From Pseudomonadota bacterium (lineage in GTDB: Bacteria > Pseudomonadota > Gammaproteobacteria > Burkholderiales > Burkholderiaceae_C), in assembly GCA_023387335.1 (NCBI GenBank), contig JAEWIF010000044.1, positions 1 to 64,000 on the forward strand: a stretch of DNA of 64,000 nt. The letters are read 5' to 3'. Position 1 is the first letter of the stretch. The number at the start of each line of letters is the position of its first letter. A model generated the notes under the pieces. It searched no databases. It was not told the DNA's origin and saw only the letters and a list, made by a program, of their open reading frames with translations. A program made the position numbers and the translations under genes. This document shows positions 17,643 to 25,127 of this stretch, piece by piece.

Positions 17643-18089
17643 TCAGCCCGCCAGCGCGGCTTTCACCGCCGCCGACACCTGCCCCATCTCGGCCTTGCCC
17701 GCCAGGCGCTGCTTGGCGGCGCCCATCACCTTGCCCATGTCGCCCGGGCCCTTGGCGCCCAGCTCGGCCACGATGGCCCTGATCTCGGCGGCGACCTCGT
17801 CGGCCGACAGGCGGGCGGGCAGGTAGGCCTGCAGCACCTGGGTCTCCGCCGCTTCCTTGTCGGCCAGGTCCTGGCGCCCGGCCTTCTCGAAGGCGTCGAT
17901 GCTGTCCTTGCGCTGCTTGATGAGCTTGTCGACGATGGCGACCACGGCCGCGTCGTCCAGCTCCACGCGCTCGTCCACTTCCTTCTGCTTCATCGCCGCC
18001 TGCAGCAGGCGGATGGTGCCCAGGCGCTCGGTGTCCTTGGCGCGCATGGCGGCCTTCATGTCCTCGGTGATCTGGTCCTTCAGGCTCAT
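17643..18089 (-). CDS. yqeY: GatB/YqeY domain-containing protein
   Basis: 148 residues. A small protein resembling the tRNA-binding tail domain of GatB; its cellular role is poorly defined. The N-terminus MSLKDQITEDMKAAMRAKD, central KQRKDSIDAFEKAGRQDLADKE and C-terminal GAKGPGDMGKVMGAAKQRLAG match the family. It lies downstream of rpsU with an intrinsic terminator between them, the classic rpsU-yqeY order. It is convergent with pmbA, 13 bases between the two stops. Confidence 0.93.
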   Translation of the reverse strand: MSLKDQITEDMKAAMRAKDTERLGTIRLLQAAMKQKEVDERVELDDAAVVAIVDKLIKQRKDSIDAFEKAGRQDLADKEAAETQVLQAYLPARLSADEVAAEIRAIVAELGAKGPGDMGKVMGAAKQRLAGKAEMGQVSAAVKAALAG

Positions 18090-18119
18090 GTCGTGTCCTC
18101 TTGTCGGGTGTCGGGGATG

Positions 18120-18155
18120 AAAAAAGCCTGCCGCGAGCGTCCCCGGGGCAGGCTT
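18120..18155 (-). terminator. intrinsic terminator after rpsU
   Basis: Read on the minus strand, a perfect 9-bp stem AAGCCTGCC/GGCAGGCTT (18155-18147 with 18132-18124) encloses a 14-base loop and runs directly into a T6 tract. It sits 34 bases beyond the rpsU stop and before yqeY, so it should end most rpsU transcripts and lower yqeY expression. Confidence 0.9.
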
Positions 18156-18188
18156 GGATGGCGGCCGCTGGGCGGCGCCTCTCTCGTC

Positions 18189-18401
18189 TTAGTAGAGCTT
18201 CTTGGGCAGCTGCATGCTGCGCACGCGCTTGTAGTGGCGCTTCACGGCCGCGGCCTTCTTGCGCTTGCGCTCGGCGGTGGGCTTTTCGTAGAACTCGCGG
18301 GCGCGCAGTTCCGTCAGCAGGCCGAGCTTTTCGATGGTGCGCTTGAAGCGGCGCAGGGCCACGTCGAAGGGCTCGTTTTCCTTAACACGAATGGTCGTCA
18401 T
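18189..18401 (-). CDS. rpsU: 30S ribosomal protein S21
   Basis: 70 residues, strongly basic: [19 protein letters not shown] at the start and [20 protein letters not shown] at the end. S21 helps 16S rRNA pair with mRNA Shine-Dalgarno sequences at initiation. The start at 18401 is preferred over an upstream in-frame ATG because the S21 family begins at this Met. It has its own promoter (18504-18531) and terminator (18120-18155). Confidence 0.97.
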
Positions 18402-18503
18402 GAATCCATGGATTTCAAAGGTGTCGCAAGAAGATCGGGCTTGCAACTGGGGGTCCCCGACTGAAGGTGATCAGGCCGTCGGGGTATGCCGGCAAAGCCC
18501 GCG

Positions 18504-18531
18504 ATTATAGCCACTTGCGGCCAACGGGCAA
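18504..18531 (-). promoter_or_regulatory. sigma-70 promoter of rpsU
   Basis: On the minus strand, TTGCCC (18531-18526), a 16-base spacer and a perfect TATAAT (18509-18504) form a strong housekeeping promoter. It leaves a leader of about 95 bases before the rpsU ATG at 18401. Confidence 0.75.
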
Positions 18532-18549
18532 CCGGGGTGCCCGGAAAGC

Positions 18550-19764
18550 TCAGCCGCGACCGGCCGCCAGCGCCTGCGCGCAGGCCCAGCCGCTGGACCA
18601 GGCCCACTGGAAGTTGTAGCCGCCGAGCCAGCCGGTCACGTCGACCACCTCGCCGATGAAGTACAGGCCGGGCTGGCGCGATTCCATGGTCTGGGACGAC
18701 AGCTCGCGCGTGTCCACGCCCCCGGCCGTCACCTCGGCCTTGCGATAGCCCTCGGTGCCGCTGGGCACCAGCTCCCAGCCGGCCAGCTGCTGGGCCAGCG
18801 CCGCCAGCGCCTTGTCGGAAGCCTCGTTGACCGGCCGCTGCCACGCCGGATCGCGCCGGGCCCAGGCGTCGGCCAGCCGGGACGGCACCCAGGCCGCGAG
18901 CTCGTTGGCGATCAGCTTGCGCGACCGCACCTTGGCCGCCGGCAACGCGACCGGCAGGTCGGCGCCGGGCGCCAGGTCGATGCGCAGCGCCGTGCCCGGC
19001 TGCCAGTAGCTGGAGATCTGCAGCACGGCCGGGCCGGACAGCCCGCGGTGGGTGAACAGCAGGTCCTCGTCGAAAGCCATCGCCGACTTCTTCGCGCCGG
19101 TGGCGATGCGCACCGGCAGCGCCAGCCCGGCCAGTTCCGCGTAGGGCGTCCAGTCCTCGCCCTTGAAGGTCAGCGGCACCAGCGCCGGCCGCGGCTCGAC
19201 CACGCGCAGGCCGAACTGCCGGGCCACGCGGTAGCCGAAGTCGCTGGCGCCGATCTTGGGGATGGACAGGCCACCGGTCGCGATGACCACGCGCGGCGCG
19301 GCGACCGGCCCCCGGTCGGTGTCGAGCTCGTAGCCGTCCGCGCCGTGCCGCACGCCCGACACCCGGCAGGGCTGCCAATGCGTGACGCCGCCCGCGCCGC
19401 ACTCGGCCTGCAGCATCCGGATGAAGTCCTCCGAGCTGCGATCGCCGAACAGCTGGCCCTTGTGCTTCTCGTGGAAGGCGATGCCGTGCCGCTGCACCAG
19501 GGCGATGAAATCGGCGGCCGTGTAGCGCGACAGCGCGCTGCGGCAGAAATGCGGGTTGTCGCCGAGGAAGTGCTTCTGCGGCGCGCGCGGATCGAAATCC
19601 CGGTTGGTGAAGTTGCAGCGGCCGCCGCCGGAGATGCGCACCTTCTCGGCCACGCGCTCGCTGTGGTCGAGCAGCAGCACCTTCAGGCCGAGCTGGCCGG
19701 CCACGCCCGCGCAGAACAGGCCGGCCGCGCCCGCGCCGATCACCACCGCATCGAACCGCTCCAC
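18550..19764 (-). CDS. HI0933-family NAD(P)/FAD-dependent oxidoreductase (TIGR03862-like)
   Basis: 404 residues. The N-terminal dinucleotide-binding fold AVVIGAGAAGLFCAGVAGQLG is followed by the family signature RISGGGRCNFTN, and the C-terminus contains GLYFIGEVVDVTGWLGGYNFQWAWSSG, the second FAD-contact region. Members are soluble flavoproteins of unresolved reaction, sometimes called aminoacetone oxidases. It is followed upstream on the same strand by the DUF2784 gene with only 6 bases between them, so the two are probably co-transcribed. The intergenic stretch 18402-18549 on the other side carries the rpsU promoter. Confidence 0.9.
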   Translation of the reverse strand: MERFDAVVIGAGAAGLFCAGVAGQLGLKVLLLDHSERVAEKVRISGGGRCNFTNRDFDPRAPQKHFLGDNPHFCRSALSRYTAADFIALVQRHGIAFHEKHKGQLFGDRSSEDFIRMLQAECGAGGVTHWQPCRVSGVRHGADGYELDTDRGPVAAPRVVIATGGLSIPKIGASDFGYRVARQFGLRVVEPRPALVPLTFKGEDWTPYAELAGLALPVRIATGAKKSAMAFDEDLLFTHRGLSGPAVLQISSYWQPGTALRIDLAPGADLPVALPAAKVRSRKLIANELAAWVPSRLADAWARRDPAWQRPVNEASDKALAALAQQLAGWELVPSGTEGYRKAEVTAGGVDTRELSSQTMESRQPGLYFIGEVVDVTGWLGGYNFQWAWSSGWACAQALAAGRG

Positions 19765-19770
19765 CGCGCG

Positions 19771-20181
19771 TCAGCCCCCGCGCAGCCGCGGGCCACGCCG
19801 CGGCGGAAAGAAGATCCAGGCCGCCGCGACCGCGAGGGCGAACGCCGTGTACGCCAGCGTGAACACCCAGCCCGGCGCTTCGTAGAACAGCAGCCACGAG
19901 GCCCAGTCCTCGACGAAGCCGGCCGCGTAGCCGTCCTCGCCGGCCTTCACGCGCAGCCAGCTCTCGAACGTGGTGAGCGGGCAGTCGGCGCCCAGCCATT
20001 GCTGGGCCACCACCCAGGCGATGGCGGCCAGGTGCGCGAGCCGGAAGGAGAGGCGGTTGACCCAGGTCCAGCGCAGCGCGTTGCCGGCCAGGATGAGCAC
20101 GAGGCCGAAGACGACGAACAGCACCACGCCCAGGTGCAGCACCAGCACGGCGTCGGCGAGAGAGCTGTAGATGCTGGACAT
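19771..20181 (-). CDS. DUF2784 family membrane protein
   Basis: 136 residues with about four hydrophobic helices: ADAVLVLHLGVVLFVVFGLV, HLAAIAWVVAQQWLG and AFALAVAAAWIFFPP. The central ADCPLTTFESWLR is the DUF2784 signature. The function of the family is unknown. The ATG at 20181 was taken because the preceding in-frame residues are Arg-rich and lack coding character. It precedes the HI0933-type flavoprotein gene by 6 bases. Confidence 0.88.
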   Translation of the reverse strand: MSSIYSSLADAVLVLHLGVVLFVVFGLVLILAGNALRWTWVNRLSFRLAHLAAIAWVVAQQWLGADCPLTTFESWLRVKAGEDGYAAGFVEDWASWLLFYEAPGWVFTLAYTAFALAVAAAWIFFPPRRGPRLRGG

Positions 20182-20215
20182 CGGAGGGGCGATTGTGCCC
20201 CGCCGCCGCGCACGG

Positions 20216-20992
20216 TCAGGCCGCGCGGGCCTGCAGCGGCTGCTCGTGGCGCACCGCCGCCACGCCGCGCACGACATCGCCGACCACGATGACGGCCGGG
20301 CTGCCCATCTGCTCGCGCGCGATGGTGGCGGCCAGGTCGCCGAGGGTGGTGACGGCTTCGCGCTGGTCCGGCAGCGTGGCGCGCTGCACGACCGCCGCGG
20401 GCGTGCCCGCCGGCAGGCCGGACAGCAGCTGGTCCTGGATCTGCTGCGCGCCGCTCACGCCCATGTAGATGACGAGGGTGAGGCGCGCCTGGTGCGCGGC
20501 CTCGGCCAGCGCGCGCCAGTCCGGCGCCTCGCCGCCGCGCTGCGCATGGCCGGTGACGAACACGACGCCCTGCGCGTAGTCGCGGTGGGTGAGGGGAACG
20601 CCGAGGCTGGTGACGGCCGCGAGGCCCGCGGTGATGCCGTTGACCACTTCGACGGCCACGCCGGCTTCGCGCAGGTGTTCTACCTCCTCGCCGCCGCGGC
20701 CGAAGATGAACGGGTCGCCGCCTTTCAGGCGGACCACGTTCTCGCCTTCGCGCGCGGCGATCACCATCAGCCGTTCGATGAAGGCCTGCGGCGTGCTCTT
20801 GCAGCCGCCGCGCTTGCCCACGTGCACGATGCGCGCGCCGGGGCGCGCGAGCGCGACGATGTCGGGGCTCACGAGGTCGTCCACCAGCACCACCGTCGCG
20901 GCGCGCAGCGCCTTCACGGCCTTGACGGTGAGCAGCTCGGGATCGCCGGGACCGGCGCCGACCAGCGTGACCTTTCCTTGCGTGTCATTCAT
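20216..20992 (-). CDS. cobA: uroporphyrinogen-III C-methyltransferase (siroheme pathway)
   Basis: 258 residues. SAM-dependent methylation of uroporphyrinogen III to precorrin-2, the entry to siroheme, the cofactor of nitrite reductase NirB. Motifs: LVGAGPGDPELLTVKAVKAL at the N-terminus and VVRLKGGDPFIFGRGGEE in the middle. The ATG at 20992 was chosen because AGGGAGAA lies 7-8 bases upstream; an earlier ATG at 21013 overlaps the ybiB stop (ATGA) but has no visible ribosome binding site. The CysG-like dehydrogenase/chelatase domain is absent, so siroheme completion needs another gene. Last gene of the narK operon. Confidence 0.93.
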   Translation of the reverse strand: MNDTQGKVTLVGAGPGDPELLTVKAVKALRAATVVLVDDLVSPDIVALARPGARIVHVGKRGGCKSTPQAFIERLMVIAAREGENVVRLKGGDPFIFGRGGEEVEHLREAGVAVEVVNGITAGLAAVTSLGVPLTHRDYAQGVVFVTGHAQRGGEAPDWRALAEAAHQARLTLVIYMGVSGAQQIQDQLLSGLPAGTPAAVVQRATLPDQREAVTTLGDLAATIAREQMGSPAVIVVGDVVRGVAAVRHEQPLQARAA

Positions 20993-21009
20993 GGCGTTGT
21001 TCTCCCTGA

Positions 21010-21912
21010 TCATGGCGAGGCCAGACGCAAGATGTGTTCCACCTGCAGCGAGATCGATTCGGGCAAAGGCTGGCGATCGTTCATCACGTCATGGATGTAC
21101 GCGGCGGTGGCGTGCGCATCGACGCCCGAGGGCCAGCCGGGCAGGTCGGTGAGCGTGCCGCGGCGCTGCTCCTGCAGCACCACGCGCTTGCCGGCGACGA
21201 AGCCTTCCATCTGCGGCATGCGGCGCGCATCGGCCACCGCTTCGCCTTCGGTGCCGCGCAGCAGCAAGGCCGTCGAGCCCATGAGCTCGAACACCGCGCC
21301 CATCGACTGCGCGTATTCCGGGTGCGTGTAGCTGCCCACCAGCACCGACGGTCCTTCGCACGGGTCCATCAGCTTCACCAGGCTGTGCGAGGAGTTGCGC
21401 AGGCCGACCACGCGGCGCACGTCGAGCAGGCGCTTGAGGCCCGGGTGCAGCAGCTCGGTCGGCGCGAACGCCGCCTCGCCCTTGCGCAGCGGCCGCAGCG
21501 TGTCCAGGACGGGGATGCCGACCGCACCGAGCACCTCGGTGATGAACACCCGGGTGCTCTCGGTCGAGGTGCCGTGCACCAGCACGGAGAGGCCGCGCCG
21601 CGCGAGCAGCAATGCGAGCAGCGGCGTGAGCACCGGAAGGCGGCGTGCACCGTTGTAGCTGGGCAGCACGACCACGGTCGCTTCCGAGCGCGGCAGCAGG
21701 TTCAGCCGCGCGCGCGTGGCGTCGAGGAAGCCCGCCATCTCCTCGGGCGTCTCGCCCTTGATGCGCATGGCCAGGCAGAAGGCGCCGATCTCCAGGTCGG
21801 TGACGGTGCCGTCGAGCAGCTGGCCGAACAGGTCGGCGGCTTGCGCGCGGTCGAGCGGCCGCGCGCCTTGCTTGCCGCGGCCGATTTCCTTGATGTACTG
21901 GCTGATGCCCAC
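21010..21912 (-). CDS. ybiB: YbiB family protein (anthranilate phosphoribosyltransferase-like fold)
   Basis: 300 residues. The N-terminal helical segment MGISQYIKEIGRGKQGARPL, DRAQAADLFGQLLDG and IGAFCLAMRIKGETPEEMAGF resemble TrpD-type phosphoribosyltransferases, and VVLPSYNGARRLPVLTPL follows. E. coli YbiB binds DNA without sequence preference and is LexA-regulated; no catalytic reaction is known. It sits between nasA (54 bases upstream) and cobA in the nitrate operon. Whether it has a role in nitrate assimilation is not known. Confidence 0.85.
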   Translation of the reverse strand: MGISQYIKEIGRGKQGARPLDRAQAADLFGQLLDGTVTDLEIGAFCLAMRIKGETPEEMAGFLDATRARLNLLPRSEATVVVLPSYNGARRLPVLTPLLALLLARRGLSVLVHGTSTESTRVFITEVLGAVGIPVLDTLRPLRKGEAAFAPTELLHPGLKRLLDVRRVVGLRNSSHSLVKLMDPCEGPSVLVGSYTHPEYAQSMGAVFELMGSTALLLRGTEGEAVADARRMPQMEGFVAGKRVVLQEQRRGTLTDLPGWPSGVDAHATAAYIHDVMNDRQPLPESISLQVEHILRLASP

Positions 21913-21966
21913 CGGGCGATTGTCCCAAAGCGCTTAGCACTCGCAGCTATAAGCCCAATGACGCGC

Positions 21967-24753
21967 TCAAGCCGCCTTGCGCATCGGCGGCGTGGCGCGC
22001 ACCAGCCGCTTGAGCTCGGGGATGCACGAGCCGCAGTTGGTGCCGCAGCGCAGGCGCGACTGCAGCTGGCCCAGCCGCTCGCCTTCGTCGCCCATGCAGC
22101 CGGCCAGCTCGGCCACGATGTCCGGCGCGGCCACGTTGAAGCAGGTGCACACCTGCTTGCCGCGCGAGGCCAGCGCGACCGGGGCCTTGGCACCCGGCGC
22201 CAGCAGCAGCCGGCCGTAGGCCTGGGCGGGACGCTCTTCCTGCAGCAGCGTGCGCAGCCAGGCTTCCGCGCGGGTGTCGCCGGCCAGCAGGAAGGCCTCG
22301 ACCCGCGTGTCCTGGCCCTCGCGCGCGAGCCGCGCGGCGCGCCGCTGGCCGCGGCGGGCATCGGCGTAGCGCAGCACCTGCGGACCGGCGAGGCCGAACA
22401 CGGCTTCGATGCGCGCCAGCATGTCGTCGGGCGGGGCGTCGTACGCGGCCGCGCGGAACAGCACGCCGCTGCGCTCGCGTCCGAACGGCACGCAGGTCGC
22501 GAAGGGAAAGGCCGCCATCAGCTTGCGCAGCGAGTCGCGGGCGCGCAGGGCGCCGTCTTCCGGCAGCCAGCCCATCGCCAGCAGCGACCAGCCGAGCTCC
22601 GCCTTCACGATCTTCACCGCCGCGTGCTTGAGCTCGGGCTGCTTGGACTGCGGGCAGAACGCCGAAGTGGTGATGGCGTTCACGCCGGCGAGGCGGTAGC
22701 CGGTGCTGGAGCAGCCGGAGAGGAACTCCTCGCCCCAGTGCATCGCCATGAACGCCTGGTTCAGGCCGATGTCCGTGCTCGCCTGCACCGGCACGACGAT
22801 GGAGCCGCGCTTGGACGTCAGGTGCACCAGGTCGCCTTCCTTCAGCTGGCGGCGCTCCATGTCCTGCGGGTGCAGTTGCACGGTCGGTTCGGCGACGTGG
22901 CCGAACAGGCGGGCCAGCGTGCCGGTGCGGCTCATGCCGTGCCACTGGTCGCGCAGGCGCCCGGTGGTGAGCGAGAAGGGATAGCGCGATTCGCGCGGTT
23001 CGGCCAGCGGCTTGTACGCGTTGGCGACGAAGCGGGCCTTGCCGTCGGGCGTGGGAAAGACGCCGCCCTCGTAGAGGCGCGGCCGGCCTTGTGCCGCGCC
23101 GGCAGGGAAGGGCCACTGCTGCGGCGACGCTTCGACCAGCGCGTAGCTCAGGCCGGTGATGTCGAGGTCGCGGCCGCGAGTGGACTCGCGGTGTTCCAGC
23201 CAGATGCTTTCCGGCGTCTCGTAGGGAAACAAGGTGCCGCCACCCCCCGGCATGCGCCGCTCCAGCCGCCGCGCGAAATCCACGCCGATCGCCCAGTCGT
23301 GCCGGGCCTCTCCCGGCGCCGGCACCGCCGGCCGCACGCGAGTGATCCGCCGCTCGCTGTTGGTAACCGTGCCGTCCTTTTCGCCCCAGGTCGTCGCCGG
23401 CAGCAGCAGGTCGGCCCAGTCGCAGGTGGCCGTGGTCGCGAAGGCTTCCTGCACGACCACGAACTCGGCCCGCTCCAGCGCGCGCCGCACCGTCGACTGG
23501 TCCGGCATCGACTGCGCCGGATTCGTGCAGGCGATCCACAGCGCCTTGATCTCGCCGTCGGCCGCGGCCTGGAACATCTCGACCGCCGTCTTGCCCGGCT
23601 TCTCCGGCACGGAGGGCACGCCCCACAGCGCCGCCACTTCGGCGCGGTGCTGGGGGTTCGACAGATCGCGGTGCGCCGACAGCAGGTTGGCCAGTCCGCC
23701 CACCTCGCGCCCGCCCATCGCATTCGGCTGCCCGGTGAGCGAGAACGGCCCCGCGCCCGGACGGCCGATCTGCGCCGTCGCCAGGTGCAGGTTGATCAGC
23801 GCGGTGTTCTTGGCCGTGCCGCTGCTCGACTGGTTCAGTCCCTGGCAGTACAGGCTGAGCGTCGCGGGCGAAGTCGCGAACCACTTCGCGGCGGTGAACA
23901 GGTCCTCCTTGCGCAGGCCGCAGACTTCGGCGACCACCTCCGGCGTGCATTCGCGCACCAGCGACTTGAGGGCGTCGAAGCCGGTGGTGTGCCGGGCGAT
24001 CCACTCGGCATTCGTCCAGCCTTCCCACAGCATGATGTGCAGCAGGCCGTTGAACAGCATCACGTCGGTGCCGGGCTGCAGCGGCAGCACCAGGTCGGCC
24101 AGCTCGCAGGTGTCGGTGCGGCGCGGGTCGCAGACGATGATCTTCATGCCGGGCCGGCGCGCCTTCGCTTCCTCGATGCGGCGGAACAGCACGGGATGCG
24201 CCCAGGCCGCGTTGCTGCCGGCGATGAACAGGCAGTCGGCGTGGTTGACGTCGTCGTAGCAGGCCGGCGGCGCGTCGGCGCCCAGCGTGGCCTTGTAGCC
24301 GGCCACCGCGCTGCTCATGCACAGGCGCGAGTTGGTGTCGATGTTGTTGGTGGCGATCAGGCCCTTGGCCAGCTTGTTGAAGACGTAGTAGTCCTCGGTG
24401 AGCAGCTGGCCGGAGACGTAGAAGCCGACGGCGTCGGGGCCGTGCTCGCGGACCACGCGCGCGAAGGTGTCGGCGGCGAAGTCGAGCGCAGCGTCCCAGG
24501 TAACGGGGTGCGGCTCCTGGCCGCGCTGCGCCCGCCGCATCGGCTGCAGCAGGCGCGCCTGCCGCGCGATCGCCGGCGCGGCCGTGTAGTGCAGGGTCGA
24601 GCCCTTGGTGCACAGCCGGCCGAGGTTGGCGGGGTGCGCCGGGTCGCCGCGCACGCCCACGACCTCGGCGCCGCGCGATTCGATGATCACGCCGCAGCCG
24701 ACGCCGCAGTAGGGACAGGTGGAACGCGTTTCCTGGACCGTCATCCCCGTCAT
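21967..24753 (-). CDS. nasA: assimilatory nitrate reductase catalytic subunit
   Basis: 928 residues. Cytoplasmic molybdopterin enzyme reducing nitrate to nitrite. The N-terminal [4Fe-4S] motif CPYCGVGCGV (residues ~13-22) with a later Cys in GRLCTKGSTLH precedes the molybdopterin oxidoreductase domains. The C-terminal ~80 residues form a BFD-like [2Fe-2S] domain (CTCFNVAAPDIVAELAGC ... CGTNCGSCIPELKR), as in Klebsiella NasA. Its ATG overlaps the nirD stop (ATGA); a second ATG lies three codons later. It needs Mog (gene at 14971) for cofactor assembly. Confidence 0.95.
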   Translation of the reverse strand: MTGMTVQETRSTCPYCGVGCGVIIESRGAEVVGVRGDPAHPANLGRLCTKGSTLHYTAAPAIARQARLLQPMRRAQRGQEPHPVTWDAALDFAADTFARVVREHGPDAVGFYVSGQLLTEDYYVFNKLAKGLIATNNIDTNSRLCMSSAVAGYKATLGADAPPACYDDVNHADCLFIAGSNAAWAHPVLFRRIEEAKARRPGMKIIVCDPRRTDTCELADLVLPLQPGTDVMLFNGLLHIMLWEGWTNAEWIARHTTGFDALKSLVRECTPEVVAEVCGLRKEDLFTAAKWFATSPATLSLYCQGLNQSSSGTAKNTALINLHLATAQIGRPGAGPFSLTGQPNAMGGREVGGLANLLSAHRDLSNPQHRAEVAALWGVPSVPEKPGKTAVEMFQAAADGEIKALWIACTNPAQSMPDQSTVRRALERAEFVVVQEAFATTATCDWADLLLPATTWGEKDGTVTNSERRITRVRPAVPAPGEARHDWAIGVDFARRLERRMPGGGGTLFPYETPESIWLEHRESTRGRDLDITGLSYALVEASPQQWPFPAGAAQGRPRLYEGGVFPTPDGKARFVANAYKPLAEPRESRYPFSLTTGRLRDQWHGMSRTGTLARLFGHVAEPTVQLHPQDMERRQLKEGDLVHLTSKRGSIVVPVQASTDIGLNQAFMAMHWGEEFLSGCSSTGYRLAGVNAITTSAFCPQSKQPELKHAAVKIVKAELGWSLLAMGWLPEDGALRARDSLRKLMAAFPFATCVPFGRERSGVLFRAAAYDAPPDDMLARIEAVFGLAGPQVLRYADARRGQRRAARLAREGQDTRVEAFLLAGDTRAEAWLRTLLQEERPAQAYGRLLLAPGAKAPVALASRGKQVCTCFNVAAPDIVAELAGCMGDEGERLGQLQSRLRCGTNCGSCIPELKRLVRATPPMRKAA

Positions 24754-25127
24754 TCCCCGCAGGGACCGGCGCGCGGCGGCTGCACGTCCAGCGCCAGCGT
24801 GGCCAGCTCCACCGGGTCGAGCAGCACGTGTCCGCCCTCGACGCGGCAGGAGAACCGCTGCGTGCAGCCTTCGTCCGGCGCCTTCGCGCAGCCGTCGTCC
24901 AGACCGATCGTCCAGTTGTGCAGCGGGCAGGCCACGCTGGTGCCGAACACGATGCCCTGCGACAGCGGGCCGCCCTTGTGCGGGCAGCGGTCGAGCAGGG
25001 CGAAGACCTGGTCCTGGTCGCTGCGGAACACCGCCACGTCCATGCCGCGCGGACGCGCCACGCGGCGCGAGCCCAGCACCGGGATGTCTTCCACCCGGCA
25101 GATCACCTTCCAGTCGTTCATCTTCAT
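24750..25127 (-). CDS. nirD: nitrite reductase (NADH) small subunit
   Basis: 125 residues, a Rieske-type domain with the paired motifs CPHKGGPLSQG and CPLHNW for a [2Fe-2S] cluster. NirD is the partner of NirB in reducing nitrite to ammonium with NADH. It overlaps both neighbours by 4 bases (ATGA with nirB upstream and nasA downstream), so the three are translationally coupled. An alternative start is the ATG two codons later. Confidence 0.95.
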   Translation of the reverse strand: MKMNDWKVICRVEDIPVLGSRRVARPRGMDVAVFRSDQDQVFALLDRCPHKGGPLSQGIVFGTSVACPLHNWTIGLDDGCAKAPDEGCTQRFSCRVEGGHVLLDPVELATLALDVQPPRAGPCGE

